From Campylobacteraceae bacterium (GTDB lineage: Bacteria; Campylobacterota; Campylobacteria; Campylobacterales; Sulfurovaceae): DNA of 36,556 nucleotides. Where the stretch lies: contig JALVXO010000149.1 of assembly GCA_027022775.1 (NCBI GenBank), positions 1 to 36,556 of the forward strand. The letters are read 5' to 3'. Position 1 is the stretch's first letter, and each line of letters opens with the position of its first letter. A program made the translations under genes and the position numbers. The notes under the pieces were generated by a model. It ran no database searches. It was not told where the DNA came from and saw only the letters and a list, made by a program, of their open reading frames with translations. This document shows positions 1-7,978 of this stretch, piece after piece.

Positions 1-1
1 T

Positions 2-142
2 TATCTGCTTTCGGATGAAGGGCAAAAATTAATCTCTGAAACAGGAACTGCAAATTTGCTTGATGAAGAGGATAAAGATTTAAATGCCCTAGATAATTAT
101 GTTCTTCAAGAATTTAAACTTAGAATGAAAGAAAGACAATAG
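2..142 (+). CDS. C-terminal fragment of a possible periplasmic solute-binding protein
   Basis: The window opens inside a gene. The frame starting at base 2 stays open for 46 codons and ends at a TAG at 140-142. The peptide begins YLLSDEGQKLISETG and ends KLRMKERQ. A 'fLlSdeGQkli' segment close to the C-terminus is a common feature of ABC-transporter periplasmic substrate-binding proteins, which is the only basis for the name. Most of the protein lies outside the window, so the ligand cannot be judged. A strong hairpin follows 28 bases after the stop codon. Confidence 0.45.
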   Translation, partial: YLLSDEGQKLISETGTANLLDEEDKDLNALDNYVLQEFKLRMKERQ

Positions 143-170
143 CAGTTTTTTTAGAGTGAGAGATACGAGG

Positions 171-214
171 CGTTGAATATTTACTTTTTTGGTTACAAAA
201 GTGTAAATTCAACG
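171..214. repeat. Imperfect inverted repeat (terminator-like hairpin)
   Basis: The arms CGTTGAATatTTAC and GTAAATTCAACG pair almost completely, and the stem can be extended inward by T-run/A-run pairing around a GGTTA loop. It lies between the end of the first gene and the converging DUF4153 gene. It could end transcription of the upstream gene, although no clean T-tract follows. A second short palindrome (CAAAGCT-AG-AGCTTTG) sits at 300-315. Nothing else recognisable lies in 143-330. Confidence 0.5.
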
Positions 215-330
215 ACCCCATTAAAAATGCCCATAGGATAGTTTATCATTTTTGGTTATAGGAGCTTTATTTGGGGTGTTTGAACTGCAGTATGCATCCC
301 AAAGCTAGAGCTTTGAGACGAGGGGAGCGG

Positions 331-2228
331 TTAGGGTTTTATTTTGCATAAAACTTTTGCCTGCAGAATTTCTATCTCTTTTTTGGGTGAGATTTCCAGG
401 TGGGTTACGATTAATTTTAGTTTAATGGAACTGTCTTCAAAAACATAAGTTAATTTTTCCCATTTTGTTTTTTTATCTGTATCACTAGTTAAGCTGACAT
501 CAAGCCTTAATTTGTCGAAAAAGTTTTTTAAGCCTACTGTTACAGTTTTGTTTTCTGCTTTTACGGTTATGGTTTTTTTATCTAAAGAGATATAAGCGGC
601 TGCTGGTTCAATTTTGCTTTTTTGTTTAAAATTGTTAAAAGAGGTGTCGGCGTTAAAGAGATAATCATACCCTTTGATATCTATTACGCTATTTCCTAAA
701 TAGAGATATACTATTTTGGGTCTATTTGTATTATTGCTTTCATAATCCCACTTTGAAACATATTCAAACCCGAGTTTTCTAGTTAAATATCTTTCAAAGC
801 CAAACCATTTTCTGCGGGGGTAATCATAGCTTTTTTTGCTTTTGTACTCTTTAACATATTTTGGAAAAATCTTTTTAAACGGTTCTATGCCGTGGTAATT
901 TAGCAGATAAGAGATTGTAGAAGAGATTTGATATTTTGTTTTTAAAGAGCTTTTATTTAAGGGGGTGTTTTCTTGTATTAATTTTTTTAATCTTTTTGTT
1001 TGAGAATATTCGCTTACTTTATAAGCGCTTAAAGGGGTTAGCTGCGATATAAATATTAAAATGGAAAAAAGCAAAAAATAACAGAATATTTTGGAGATTT
1101 GGCAAATAAAAAATAGAGCGAAACAGATAAAATCCACACTCCATAAAGCGCTATCATATAACGGTTTATAGTGATACCGTATTCATTTATTCTGATAAAA
1201 AGGGCAAAAAAAAGCAGTGCAATTTGGGGAAGCAGGGCAATAAAAAAGACCTTTTTATATTTTTGGGTTTTACTGTTAAAGTAGGGCGTGTAATAGAGCA
1301 GTGTTACAATAGAAAATGCCGAAAATACAGTAATAAGCCAAGCTAATATATTTTTTGGAAGCTGGAAAGAGAGTGCAATATAAAATGTGTAAATGTACAA
1401 AATGATAAAGTAAACCAAAGAGAGCCCAAGCAGAATATTGCTGATAATTTTTTTAATTTTAAACCCAAAATTTGCATTAGCCGGTACATCATCTGCATTG
1501 GTCATTGGCAGCATGGGCACTGAAGTAAAGCCTCGACGCACCCTCCGGGTGCGCCTGCGTTTTTCCCCAGCACCCCTGCTACCAAGCACCAACGCATCTG
1601 ATGCACCTTCTAATGCAAAATTTGGGTTAAACTCATTTTTTGAAGGCTTGTTCCTTAAAAGAGTTAAAAATATATTATTTCCAATGACTCCTGCAGTTAT
1701 AAAAAAGAGTTCTGCATACCTTTTAGAAGCTATATTTATATCAAAAAGCTTATCTATAGCAAAAAGAGCAAGAGCAGCGCCGGCATAAATTAAAAGTGTA
1801 AAAAAAACAGTTGCCGCAAAAGATGATATTACTTTATCGATATGTTGCCACTCCTGCAGGCTACTGAAGCTTTTTTTATAAAGATAACTCCAAAAAAGCG
1901 ATACAAAAAGCATTATAAAGAGCGAGAAAAAAAGGTAAATTTTTATACTGATACTCTCTATAGATGCAAAATAGATTGCAAACCATACAGTTGCGGCAAC
2001 TGCTAAAAGATTTACAATTTTAGAAACTTTTAAAAATTTAAGTGATACAAATAGGAATAGAGCCAAAAAAGCGCTTACACCGTAACAAAAAAGTTTTTCG
2101 CTTAAAATTTTATCATCGCTCTCTATTGATAAAACCATAAAAATGGAAAAATAGAGCCCAGATAAAAAACTTAAAGGAAACTGAGTTAAATTTTCTTTAA
2201 AATTTTCGATTTGAAAAAATTTTTTCAT
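331..2228 (-). pseudogene. DUF4153-family membrane protein, split by a one-base frameshift
   Basis: Two overlapping minus-strand frames together make one protein. The first (1056-2228) has many hydrophobic helices. It runs out of frame near 1060-1080, exactly where the second frame (to 331) continues with a hydrophobic stretch followed by SAYKVSEYSQTKRL, the transition from membrane region to soluble tail that I associate with DUF4153 proteins. The combined span is 1898 bases, one short of 633 codons. Adding one base to either six-A run (1065-1070 or 1073-1078, plus strand) restores a protein of about 632 residues. Roughly 56 residues in the middle (NPNFALEGAS...NANFGF) are not DUF4153 sequence but the translation of an inserted palindromic repeat at 1462-1628. 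The gene starts 19 bases after sbcC and is probably in the same transcript. Function unknown; inner membrane. Confidence 0.75.
1462..1628 (-). mobile_element. Palindromic insertion element, copy 1, in frame within a coding gene
   Basis: A 167-bp unit is bounded by 19-bp inverted ends (AACCCAAAATTTGCATTAG and its near-perfect complement). The complementarity continues inward imperfectly for about 50 bp per side, and there is an internal GC-rich hairpin (CGCACCC-TCC-GGGTGCG, near 1537-1553). The minus strand of this copy matches the plus strand of 18863-19043, including one block of about 45 and one of about 43 identical bases. Here it is translated without a stop inside the DUF4153 protein. 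No transposase is present, so it is non-autonomous. No target duplication could be defined with confidence. Confidence 0.8.
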
Positions 2229-2247
2229 AAAGCATTCCTGGTGATGG

Positions 2248-4614
2248 TTACATCTCTATTACCCTCTCAAACATCTCTTTTATCTCTTTTTCATGGGAAA
2301 TTAAGAAAATTTGACGGTAGTTTTCTTTTATTTTGTTAAAACTTTCCATAATTGCATAGCGGCGCTGTTCATCCTGGCTTCCAAAAATTTCATCAAAAGC
2401 CAAAAATCCGATATTTGTATTTGAGCTTAATTCATTTAATGTTTTAGAGATTGCAATACGCAAAATAAGATTTGCCAAATCCACTTCGCCGCCGCTGAAA
2501 CGCTCTATCGGATAGCGCTTGCCTTCATCATAAATATAAAAATTAAACTCTTCATCAACCTCTATAAGCTGGTATTTTCCATCGGTCACTTCATAAAACA
2601 TATCACTTGCAATTTTGCTTATTCTTGGAGTTATTTTACTGTTTATTCTATTTTTGAAATCTGTTAAAAGCAGTTTGATTTTTTCATAATCTTCCCTGTC
2701 AAGCTCTTTGCTTTTTAGTTTTTGTTTATGCTGGCTGTTCTGTTTTAAAATACCGTTTTGGGCATTTATCTGCTCTTTCAATTTTGCCAGTTCTACTTCT
2801 AAATTTTTTATTTCTGTCTGTTTGGCATCTTTGCTTTTTAAAACCTCTTGGTAACCCTTTTTTGCATCCTCCTCCTCTTTTGGGTTGTATTTATGCTCTT
2901 TTAAATTTTTCTCTTCTGTTTCAATCTTTTTTTGCAGATTTTTTAATTCTTTTTTTTGCTCATTTATTGTCTCTTTTATTTTTGGTATCTGTTCAATTAA
3001 TCTCTGAACTGTTAAGAGCTTTTTATAAACCGCTTCTGTCTGTTTGAATTCATCTTCAACTTTTTGGTGCTCTTGGGGATTGTATTTTATCTTCTCCAGC
3101 CTATTGATTTCATCTTTGTTTTTTAATCCTTGTTGTAAAACATCTTTCTCTTTTTTTTCAATATCTTTTAAACGGTTTTCTAAACTTTCTATTGTTTTTA
3201 AATTACCGTAAATTCTTTTTAAATCATTTTCTAGTGCGGTTTTTGCAGAGAGTTTTTCCTCTATTTGAATGTCAATTTCTTGTAAAGTTTTTGTCAATTT
3301 TTTTAAACTGTTTTGGGTTAATGTATTGATATTTTTTGTCAACGAATTTACAACTTCGTCAAACTCATTCAAAAGAGGCCTAGTACAGACGGGACAGGCG
3401 GAATTTCTGCCCAGTTTTTTTATTTTAGCAAGCTGTTTTTTACTGTTTTCTATTAATGCCTGTGCGCTTGAGTGCTCTTTTAAAATTGAATTTCTTCTCT
3501 TTTGCAGGCTGTTTAAATTTTCGTTTACTGTTTTTAAACTCAGCTCCTTCGCTTTTTGCAAATTTAACATAAGCTCTTTTTTTAAAATCTCTTTTTTAAG
3601 CTTTTTATGCTCCTTTTTTAATCCTGCCAACTGTTTGCGCAGTGTCTCTTGTTCAAGTTTTAACCCCTCTTTTTTTATATGCATCTCTTTTGTTTTTTGA
3701 TGCTTTTGCATCTTTTCTTGAAGCTCTTTATAGCGGTTTAAAGCCTCTTTATTGCTGTTAAAAAACCGCTCTTCTGTTAAAAGCTGTTCTAAATTTTTAC
3801 TCTCTTTTTGCAAATTTTTTAAAGTGTTTGCCTCTTTTAACCTTAACTGTTCAATTTGATTTTTTAACTTAACATAACCCTCTTTTAAATTTTGAAAATA
3901 TTCCGCTTTTTTAAATGCTTCGTTGGCGCGGGCAGTAATATTTTTATACTCTTTTTGGGCATTTGTCAGCAGTTTTTGCTTTTTTTCGAGGTCATTTTTG
4001 AAATTTTCTATTTTTAAATTTATATTTTTTATCTCATCACTGCTTAATAAAATCTCTTCAAAGCTTTTTATTTCGCGTTTTAGCTCTCTTATCTTTAAAG
4101 CCAGCTCTTTTTCGATAAAATCTATCTTTTCCAATCCAAGAAGGCGGCGGATAATTTTTTTGCGCTCTTCGCTTTTTAAATTTGAAAGCGCAGCAAGCTC
4201 TTTTTGCGAAGCATAAACTGTATTTTCAAAAGCTTCTTTATTCATTCCGGTTAATTTTATGATTTCTAGGGTTGTCTCTTTGGATCCGCTTGCAATTTCT
4301 TCGCCGCTGCCATCTATTAAAGATGATTTAGCAATCAGGTTTTTTCCGCGCAATTGGCGTTTAACCACATACTCTTTAGAGTCTATTTCAAAACAGAGTT
4401 CGGCTTCTAAAGCCTCTTTATCCAATGCAGAACTGTTTTTTAAAAGCTCTTTTTTGGTATTGCATTCACCGTAAAGGGCAAATATTATTGCTTCAAAAAC
4501 TGTTGATTTCCCGCTTCCGTTTCTGCCCAGCAGTCCGGTTAAGCCGGGTGCGAAATTAAACTCTTTATCTTTAAAGCTTTTAAAATTTTTAAGCTTAAGT
4601 CTGCTTAAAACCAT
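2248..4614 (-). CDS. sbcC: SbcC/Rad50-family exonuclease ATPase subunit
   Basis: This 788-residue SMC-like ATPase is the partner of SbcD in the double-strand-break and hairpin-processing nuclease. The N-terminal Walker A is GRNGSGKST (about residues 30-38). A long lysine/glutamate-rich coiled coil follows and is interrupted near the middle by a zinc-hook CPVC (Cys407 and Cys410). A second coiled coil leads to the signature FSGGE and Walker B FLAFDEIFG close to the C-terminus, with the D-loop/switch region ending in ISHEKEI. It is shorter than E. coli SbcC (about 1050 residues) and closer to archaeal Rad50 in size, meaning shorter arms. It starts 9 bases after sbcD in the same operon. It acts on DNA ends in the cytoplasm. 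Confidence 0.93.
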   Translation of the reverse strand: MVLSRLKLKNFKSFKDKEFNFAPGLTGLLGRNGSGKSTVFEAIIFALYGECNTKKELLKNSSALDKEALEAELCFEIDSKEYVVKRQLRGKNLIAKSSLIDGSGEEIASGSKETTLEIIKLTGMNKEAFENTVYASQKELAALSNLKSEERKKIIRRLLGLEKIDFIEKELALKIRELKREIKSFEEILLSSDEIKNINLKIENFKNDLEKKQKLLTNAQKEYKNITARANEAFKKAEYFQNLKEGYVKLKNQIEQLRLKEANTLKNLQKESKNLEQLLTEERFFNSNKEALNRYKELQEKMQKHQKTKEMHIKKEGLKLEQETLRKQLAGLKKEHKKLKKEILKKELMLNLQKAKELSLKTVNENLNSLQKRRNSILKEHSSAQALIENSKKQLAKIKKLGRNSACPVCTRPLLNEFDEVVNSLTKNINTLTQNSLKKLTKTLQEIDIQIEEKLSAKTALENDLKRIYGNLKTIESLENRLKDIEKKEKDVLQQGLKNKDEINRLEKIKYNPQEHQKVEDEFKQTEAVYKKLLTVQRLIEQIPKIKETINEQKKELKNLQKKIETEEKNLKEHKYNPKEEEDAKKGYQEVLKSKDAKQTEIKNLEVELAKLKEQINAQNGILKQNSQHKQKLKSKELDREDYEKIKLLLTDFKNRINSKITPRISKIASDMFYEVTDGKYQLIEVDEEFNFYIYDEGKRYPIERFSGGEVDLANLILRIAISKTLNELSSNTNIGFLAFDEIFGSQDEQRRYAIMESFNKIKENYRQIFLISHEKEIKEMFERVIEM

Positions 4615-4623
4615 CTATTTCCT

Positions 4624-5721
4624 TTAATCAGCCATTGCAAAAAGTTCTTTTGCTTTGGTTAAGATTCTCTCCTGGTCTTCCTTTTTGCCAATTTCGCTTT
4701 TTATGTGCTCAAAAAAGTAATCCTGCAGGGTTATTGCTTCTACATTTTCATAACTTTTATCCCGGTTTTGTATCAATTCCCTTTTTACTTTTACATAAGC
4801 AGCGCCTTTAAAAAGCTCTCGTATATAAGAGTTGTCAATTTCAATTGAGAGGTTCATATCCAAATTGTAAAGCACTGCTTCTACAATTGCATCTTTTAAT
4901 TCGCTTAAATCGATATTTTTAATCTCTTTTTCCAAATTTTTAGCATCGATTTTATATTTTAAAAATTTGCGCAGTTTAATGCTTTGATGCTTTACGCTTA
5001 AACTGTTGCCAAGTTTAATTAACACATACCCTTTGTCATCCCTTGTGTCGCTGCTGCTTGTTCTTTCGCTTGAGCCGGCATAATAGACATTGTTAAATTT
5101 TTTTAAGCCGCTAAAACCGTGCCAGTGTCCAAGCGCTACATAATCAAACATTCCAAAAAGATGCTCTTTCTCTTTAGGAAAAACCCACTCTCCAAATTCA
5201 TGCATTAAATAGTGAGCGCCTACAGTAGCATGCATAAGAAGAATACGCCGTTTATCCAGGTCGATTGCGCTCTCTAACCTTTCAAGCTCTTGCAGAATTT
5301 TCTCTTCGGAATTTATATGCGGCAGAGCGTAAAAATTTATATCTTTAAATTCAAAAATTTCCATCTGCTGACCGTAGGCGGCATAAACATTTTTAAAACT
5401 GTCAAATATTTTTAAAATTGGAGTTAGCGCTTTGGTTTTGGGTGCTTCATGGTTGCCGGCTATTAAGATTAGCGGAATATTGGCGCGGCTGAGCCTTGCT
5501 ATCTGTTCAAGCGCAAAAGTTATGGCTCTGTTTGTAGGGGAGGCGCGGTGAAAAAGGTCTCCGGTGTGCAGTACAAAATCGGGTTTAATTTTTAAAATTT
5601 CATCTATTATATCGCTAAATGCTTTGTAAAAATCGGCTTCTCGCAAATTGATACCGTTGCTGTTAACAGCATCAAGGTCGCTAAAGCCCAAATGGGTATC
5701 GGAAAAGTGTACAAGTTTCAA
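4624..5721 (-). CDS. sbcD: SbcD/Mre11-family DNA exonuclease subunit
   Basis: This 365-residue metallophosphoesterase forms the nuclease half of SbcCD/Mre11-Rad50. The metal-binding motifs occur in order: FSDTHLG (Asp8, His10), GDLFH (Asp55, His58), GNHE (Asn90, His91), a histidine in LLMHATVG, and GHWHG. The C-terminal third is the less conserved capping and SbcC-contacting region. The gene sits 1 base after the small helical protein and 9 bases before sbcC, so the three genes are very likely co-transcribed and translationally coupled. Length is typical for a compact Mre11. Confidence 0.93.
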   Translation of the reverse strand: MKLVHFSDTHLGFSDLDAVNSNGINLREADFYKAFSDIIDEILKIKPDFVLHTGDLFHRASPTNRAITFALEQIARLSRANIPLILIAGNHEAPKTKALTPILKIFDSFKNVYAAYGQQMEIFEFKDINFYALPHINSEEKILQELERLESAIDLDKRRILLMHATVGAHYLMHEFGEWVFPKEKEHLFGMFDYVALGHWHGFSGLKKFNNVYYAGSSERTSSSDTRDDKGYVLIKLGNSLSVKHQSIKLRKFLKYKIDAKNLEKEIKNIDLSELKDAIVEAVLYNLDMNLSIEIDNSYIRELFKGAAYVKVKRELIQNRDKSYENVEAITLQDYFFEHIKSEIGKKEDQERILTKAKELFAMAD

Positions 5722-5722
5722 A

Positions 5723-6034
5723 TCAGACGCTCTCTATGGCTTTTTTTATTTTATCTTTTAGAACCGGCAGCTGGCGGCTGCAGAGCTGATAAATATCAGA
5801 TTTGTCCAAGCTGTTCTCTTCAATATTAAAATCAATATTTACCGGCAGCATGCTTTTTAACCTGTTTAGCACTTCGCTCATAGCCAGCAGCTGAAGATAT
5901 ACAGCATCCAGTATTTCTAAATTTTTTGGGGATTGCAAATTCTCTTTATCTATGCTCTTTAGAGCATTTTCACTGCTTTTGACACTCTCTAAAACCTGTT
6001 TTAGCACCGGCAGCAACAAAGATTTCTCCTGCAT
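5723..6034 (-). CDS. Small helical protein, first gene of the sbcDC operon
   Basis: A 103-residue acidic, apparently all-helical protein with no signal peptide or membrane segment. An AAGGAG ribosome-binding site precedes the ATG, and a TATAAT lies at 6052-6057 on the minus strand, so the 5' leader would be only about 11 bases. The pattern DAVYLQLLAMSEVLNRL followed by a C-terminal LPVLKDKIKKAI vaguely recalls HepT-like HEPN proteins. The catalytic RxxxxxH motif is absent, so no function is assigned. Its position one base before sbcD suggests an accessory role to SbcCD, but that is inference. Confidence 0.7.
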   Translation of the reverse strand: MQEKSLLLPVLKQVLESVKSSENALKSIDKENLQSPKNLEILDAVYLQLLAMSEVLNRLKSMLPVNIDFNIEENSLDKSDIYQLCSRQLPVLKDKIKKAIESV

Positions 6035-6051
6035 CTAAACTCCTTTTAAAA

Positions 6052-6074
6052 ATTATAGCATATTATGTTAAAAT
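6052..6074. promoter_or_regulatory. Back-to-back -10 boxes for the sbcDC operon (-) and the amidohydrolase gene (+)
   Basis: TATAAT is read on the minus strand at 6057-6052, just before the small protein and sbcDC. TAAAAT is read on the plus strand at 6069-6074, before the amidohydrolase gene. Neither has an obvious -35 box. The plus-strand -10 lies inside the longest possible reading frame from 6065, which supports the downstream start at 6101. Confidence 0.5.
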
Positions 6075-6100
6075 GTAATTTCTTACAAGGAGCATTTAAT

Positions 6101-6817
6101 ATGGAAAAACCCGCTTATGTGCTGCAGTTAGATAACAATCCTGAATATGGCAGGAATTTGGAAAAAATTTTTTATTATATTTCAAATCTTCCAGAAAATG
6201 CAATTATTTTAGCACCAGAAGTGTGTTTAACAGATTACGATTATGAGAATTTGGAAAAGGCGTGCCAATTTAGCGAAGAGGCTTTAGAGAAGTTGACAAA
6301 AGCGGTTGACAATCAGATAGTTGCATTGACAGTTTTGCGGAAAATTGGTACTGAATTTGTAAATCAGGCGGTTGTCATACATAAGGGGAAAATAGTTCAT
6401 GCTCAAAATAAACATAAACTTTTTAAATTGGGAAATGAGCATAAATATTTAAAAGCCGGAGATGAAAAAAATATTAAAATATTTGAGATAGACGGTATTA
6501 AATTTGGATTGTTAATCTGTTTTGAGTTAAGATACAAAGAGCTTTGGAAAAAACTGGAAGGAGCTGATGTTATTTTGCTGCCAAGCCAGTGGGGGCTGCC
6601 AAGAAAGCGGCATTTAGAGATTTTGGGCAATGCATTGGCGGTAATGAATCAATGCTTTGTGCTTGTTGCCAATTCATCAAAAGCCGATATGGCAAGTTCA
6701 AGCGCAATATATTCGCCTATGGGGGGTATAATTTTAAATGATGCCAAAGAGTGCATAAGCGGAACTATTGACTTTAAAGAGATAAAGTTTATGAGAAGGT
6801 ATCTTAAGCTTTATTAA
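6101..6817 (+). CDS. Carbon-nitrogen hydrolase (nitrilase superfamily)
   Basis: A 238-residue cytoplasmic amidohydrolase. The nitrilase triad is visible: Glu40 in ILAPEVCLTDY, Lys106 in QNKHKLF, and Cys140 in GLLICFELRY. This family hydrolyses amide or nitrile C-N bonds. The substrate is not evident; bacterial members include omega-amidases and carbamoylases. I chose the ATG at 6101 because an AAGGAG site lies 8 bases before it; the ATG at 6065 has none and overlaps the likely -10 box. It is a single gene whose end overlaps that of the converging LOG-family gene by 4 bases. Confidence 0.85.
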   Translation: MEKPAYVLQLDNNPEYGRNLEKIFYYISNLPENAIILAPEVCLTDYDYENLEKACQFSEEALEKLTKAVDNQIVALTVLRKIGTEFVNQAVVIHKGKIVHAQNKHKLFKLGNEHKYLKAGDEKNIKIFEIDGIKFGLLICFELRYKELWKKLEGADVILLPSQWGLPRKRHLEILGNALAVMNQCFVLVANSSKADMASSSAIYSPMGGIILNDAKECISGTIDFKEIKFMRRYLKLY

Positions 6818-7656
6818 AATAGAGGCTTCCCCTTCTCTTTATGCCAGTTTATAATATAATCCCAAGCTTCATGCGCACTGTTTACAACTTTAAATATATT
6901 TAAATCTTCCGGAGAAATCATTCCCTCTTCTATTAAAAATTCTATATTTAAAAGATTGTTCCACCACTGTTTGCCGACAATCGCCACCGGTATTTGCTTC
7001 ATAGAGTCTGTCTGCATTAATGTTAACAGCTCAAAAAGTTCATCCATTGTTCCAAAGCCGCCGGGATAAACCACCATCGCTTTGGCACGCTGGAAAAAGT
7101 GGAATTTTCTTATTGCAAAATAGTGAAACTGCAAGCAAAGCTCAGGGGTAATATAAGGGTTTGGATGCTGTTCGTGCGGCAGTTTTATATTTAATCCGAT
7201 TGAATTTGCACCAACTTCGTAAGCTCCTCGGTTTGCAGCTTCCATTATGCCGGGTCCTCCGCCTGTCATTACCATTACACGGTTATCTTTAACCCCTTTG
7301 CCGCTCTTGCCGATAAGCCGCCCAAGCTCTCTTGCATCTTCGTAATAAAAACTGTTATCAAGCGCTTTTGTCGCTTTTTTCAACTCTTGGCCGTTAACCC
7401 CTTTTTTAATCAATTCATCGACTCTGGCTTTGGCAACATCTTGCGGAAGCGTTCTGGCACTTCCAAAAATTGCTATTGTGTGCTCTATTCCAAATTTTTT
7501 CATTGCAAGTTCGGCTTTTAAATAGTCAAGTTCAAGCCTTACGCCGCGCGTTTCATACTCTTTTAAAAAATCTTTGTCATCTTCTGCAAGTTTGTAAGTC
7601 GGGGAATTTTCTATTTTTTTTAAAAGTTCCAGCTCTTCTTTTGTGTAATAAAACAA
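6814..7656 (-). CDS. LOG-family (TIGR00730/YgdH-like) nucleotide 5'-monophosphate nucleosidase
   Basis: A 280-residue Rossmann-fold protein with both family signatures: GGGPGIMEAANRGA (from about residue 132) and PGGFGTMDELFE (from about residue 198). The glutamate of the latter and Arg/Thr positions nearby are the usual active-site residues. LOG-family proteins cleave nucleoside monophosphates to base plus ribose-5-phosphate. The longer YgdH/PpnN-like members have extra N-terminal helices, as here (about 60 residues before the core). The gene follows the Kazal gene by 84 bases, with a terminator in between, so it is probably a separate unit. Confidence 0.85.
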   Translation of the reverse strand: MFYYTKEELELLKKIENSPTYKLAEDDKDFLKEYETRGVRLELDYLKAELAMKKFGIEHTIAIFGSARTLPQDVAKARVDELIKKGVNGQELKKATKALDNSFYYEDARELGRLIGKSGKGVKDNRVMVMTGGGPGIMEAANRGAYEVGANSIGLNIKLPHEQHPNPYITPELCLQFHYFAIRKFHFFQRAKAMVVYPGGFGTMDELFELLTLMQTDSMKQIPVAIVGKQWWNNLLNIEFLIEEGMISPEDLNIFKVVNSAHEAWDYIINWHKEKGKPLF

Positions 7657-7717
7657 TACCGCTCTCCAATGTTTTTTAGCGATATTGTAATCTTTTAAGA
7701 TAAATTTAAAATAAAAT

Positions 7718-7736
7718 TTCCCGCAAAAAGCGGGAA
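7718..7736 (-). terminator. Rho-independent terminator after the A2M-Kazal operon
   Basis: A perfect 7-bp stem (TTCCCGC/GCGGGAA) with a 5-base loop lies immediately after the Kazal gene. On the minus strand it is followed by an AT-rich, T-containing tract. It would end transcription of the 13.3-7.7 kb minus-strand unit. Confidence 0.75.
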
Positions 7737-7740
7737 TATT

Positions 7741-7968
7741 TTATTTGCAAGCCCCTTTTTTGTAAAATACCACATGTTTATCGCTGCAGGCTGCACAGCC
7801 GTTAGAGTAAGTTTTTTTGGTCGGGTATCCGCAAACAGGCGCATAAATCATAGGGCACATTTGCGGACGCGGATTTTTGCATTTTGTATATTTGCCAAAA
7901 TGGGGATTGTTTGGATTTACACATCCGCTTAAAAAAATAACCGCTGCAAAAAGTGTCAATTTTTTCAT
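7741..7968 (-). CDS. Kazal-type serine protease inhibitor-like lipoprotein
   Basis: A 75-residue protein with a lipoprotein signal ending in LSGC (lipidated Cys16), followed by one Kazal-like domain: C..CPMIYAPVCG...TYSNGCAAC...YKKGAC. The spacing of the cysteines and the 'PVCG...Y.N.C.A' core are typical of Kazal inhibitors, which block serine proteases through an exposed loop near the second cysteine. The gene starts only 10 bases after the alpha-2-macroglobulin stop codon and is followed directly by a terminator. The two antiproteases are therefore probably made together, at the envelope. Target protease unknown. Confidence 0.85.
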   Translation of the reverse strand: MKKLTLFAAVIFLSGCVNPNNPHFGKYTKCKNPRPQMCPMIYAPVCGYPTKKTYSNGCAACSDKHVVFYKKGACK

Positions 7969-7978
7969 AATTTCTCCT

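Noticed and set aside
1056-1137. Programmed -1 ribosomal frameshift in the DUF4153 gene
   Set aside because: The six-T runs resemble slippery sequences, but no canonical X_XXY_YYZ heptamer fits the zero frame. Three other genes in the window have the same one-base defect, so an indel is the simpler explanation.
1438-1788. A 116-codon plus-strand open frame overlapping the DUF4153 gene
   Set aside because: It is produced by the reverse strand of the palindromic element plus the antisense of membrane helices; it has no ribosome-binding site and no independent support.
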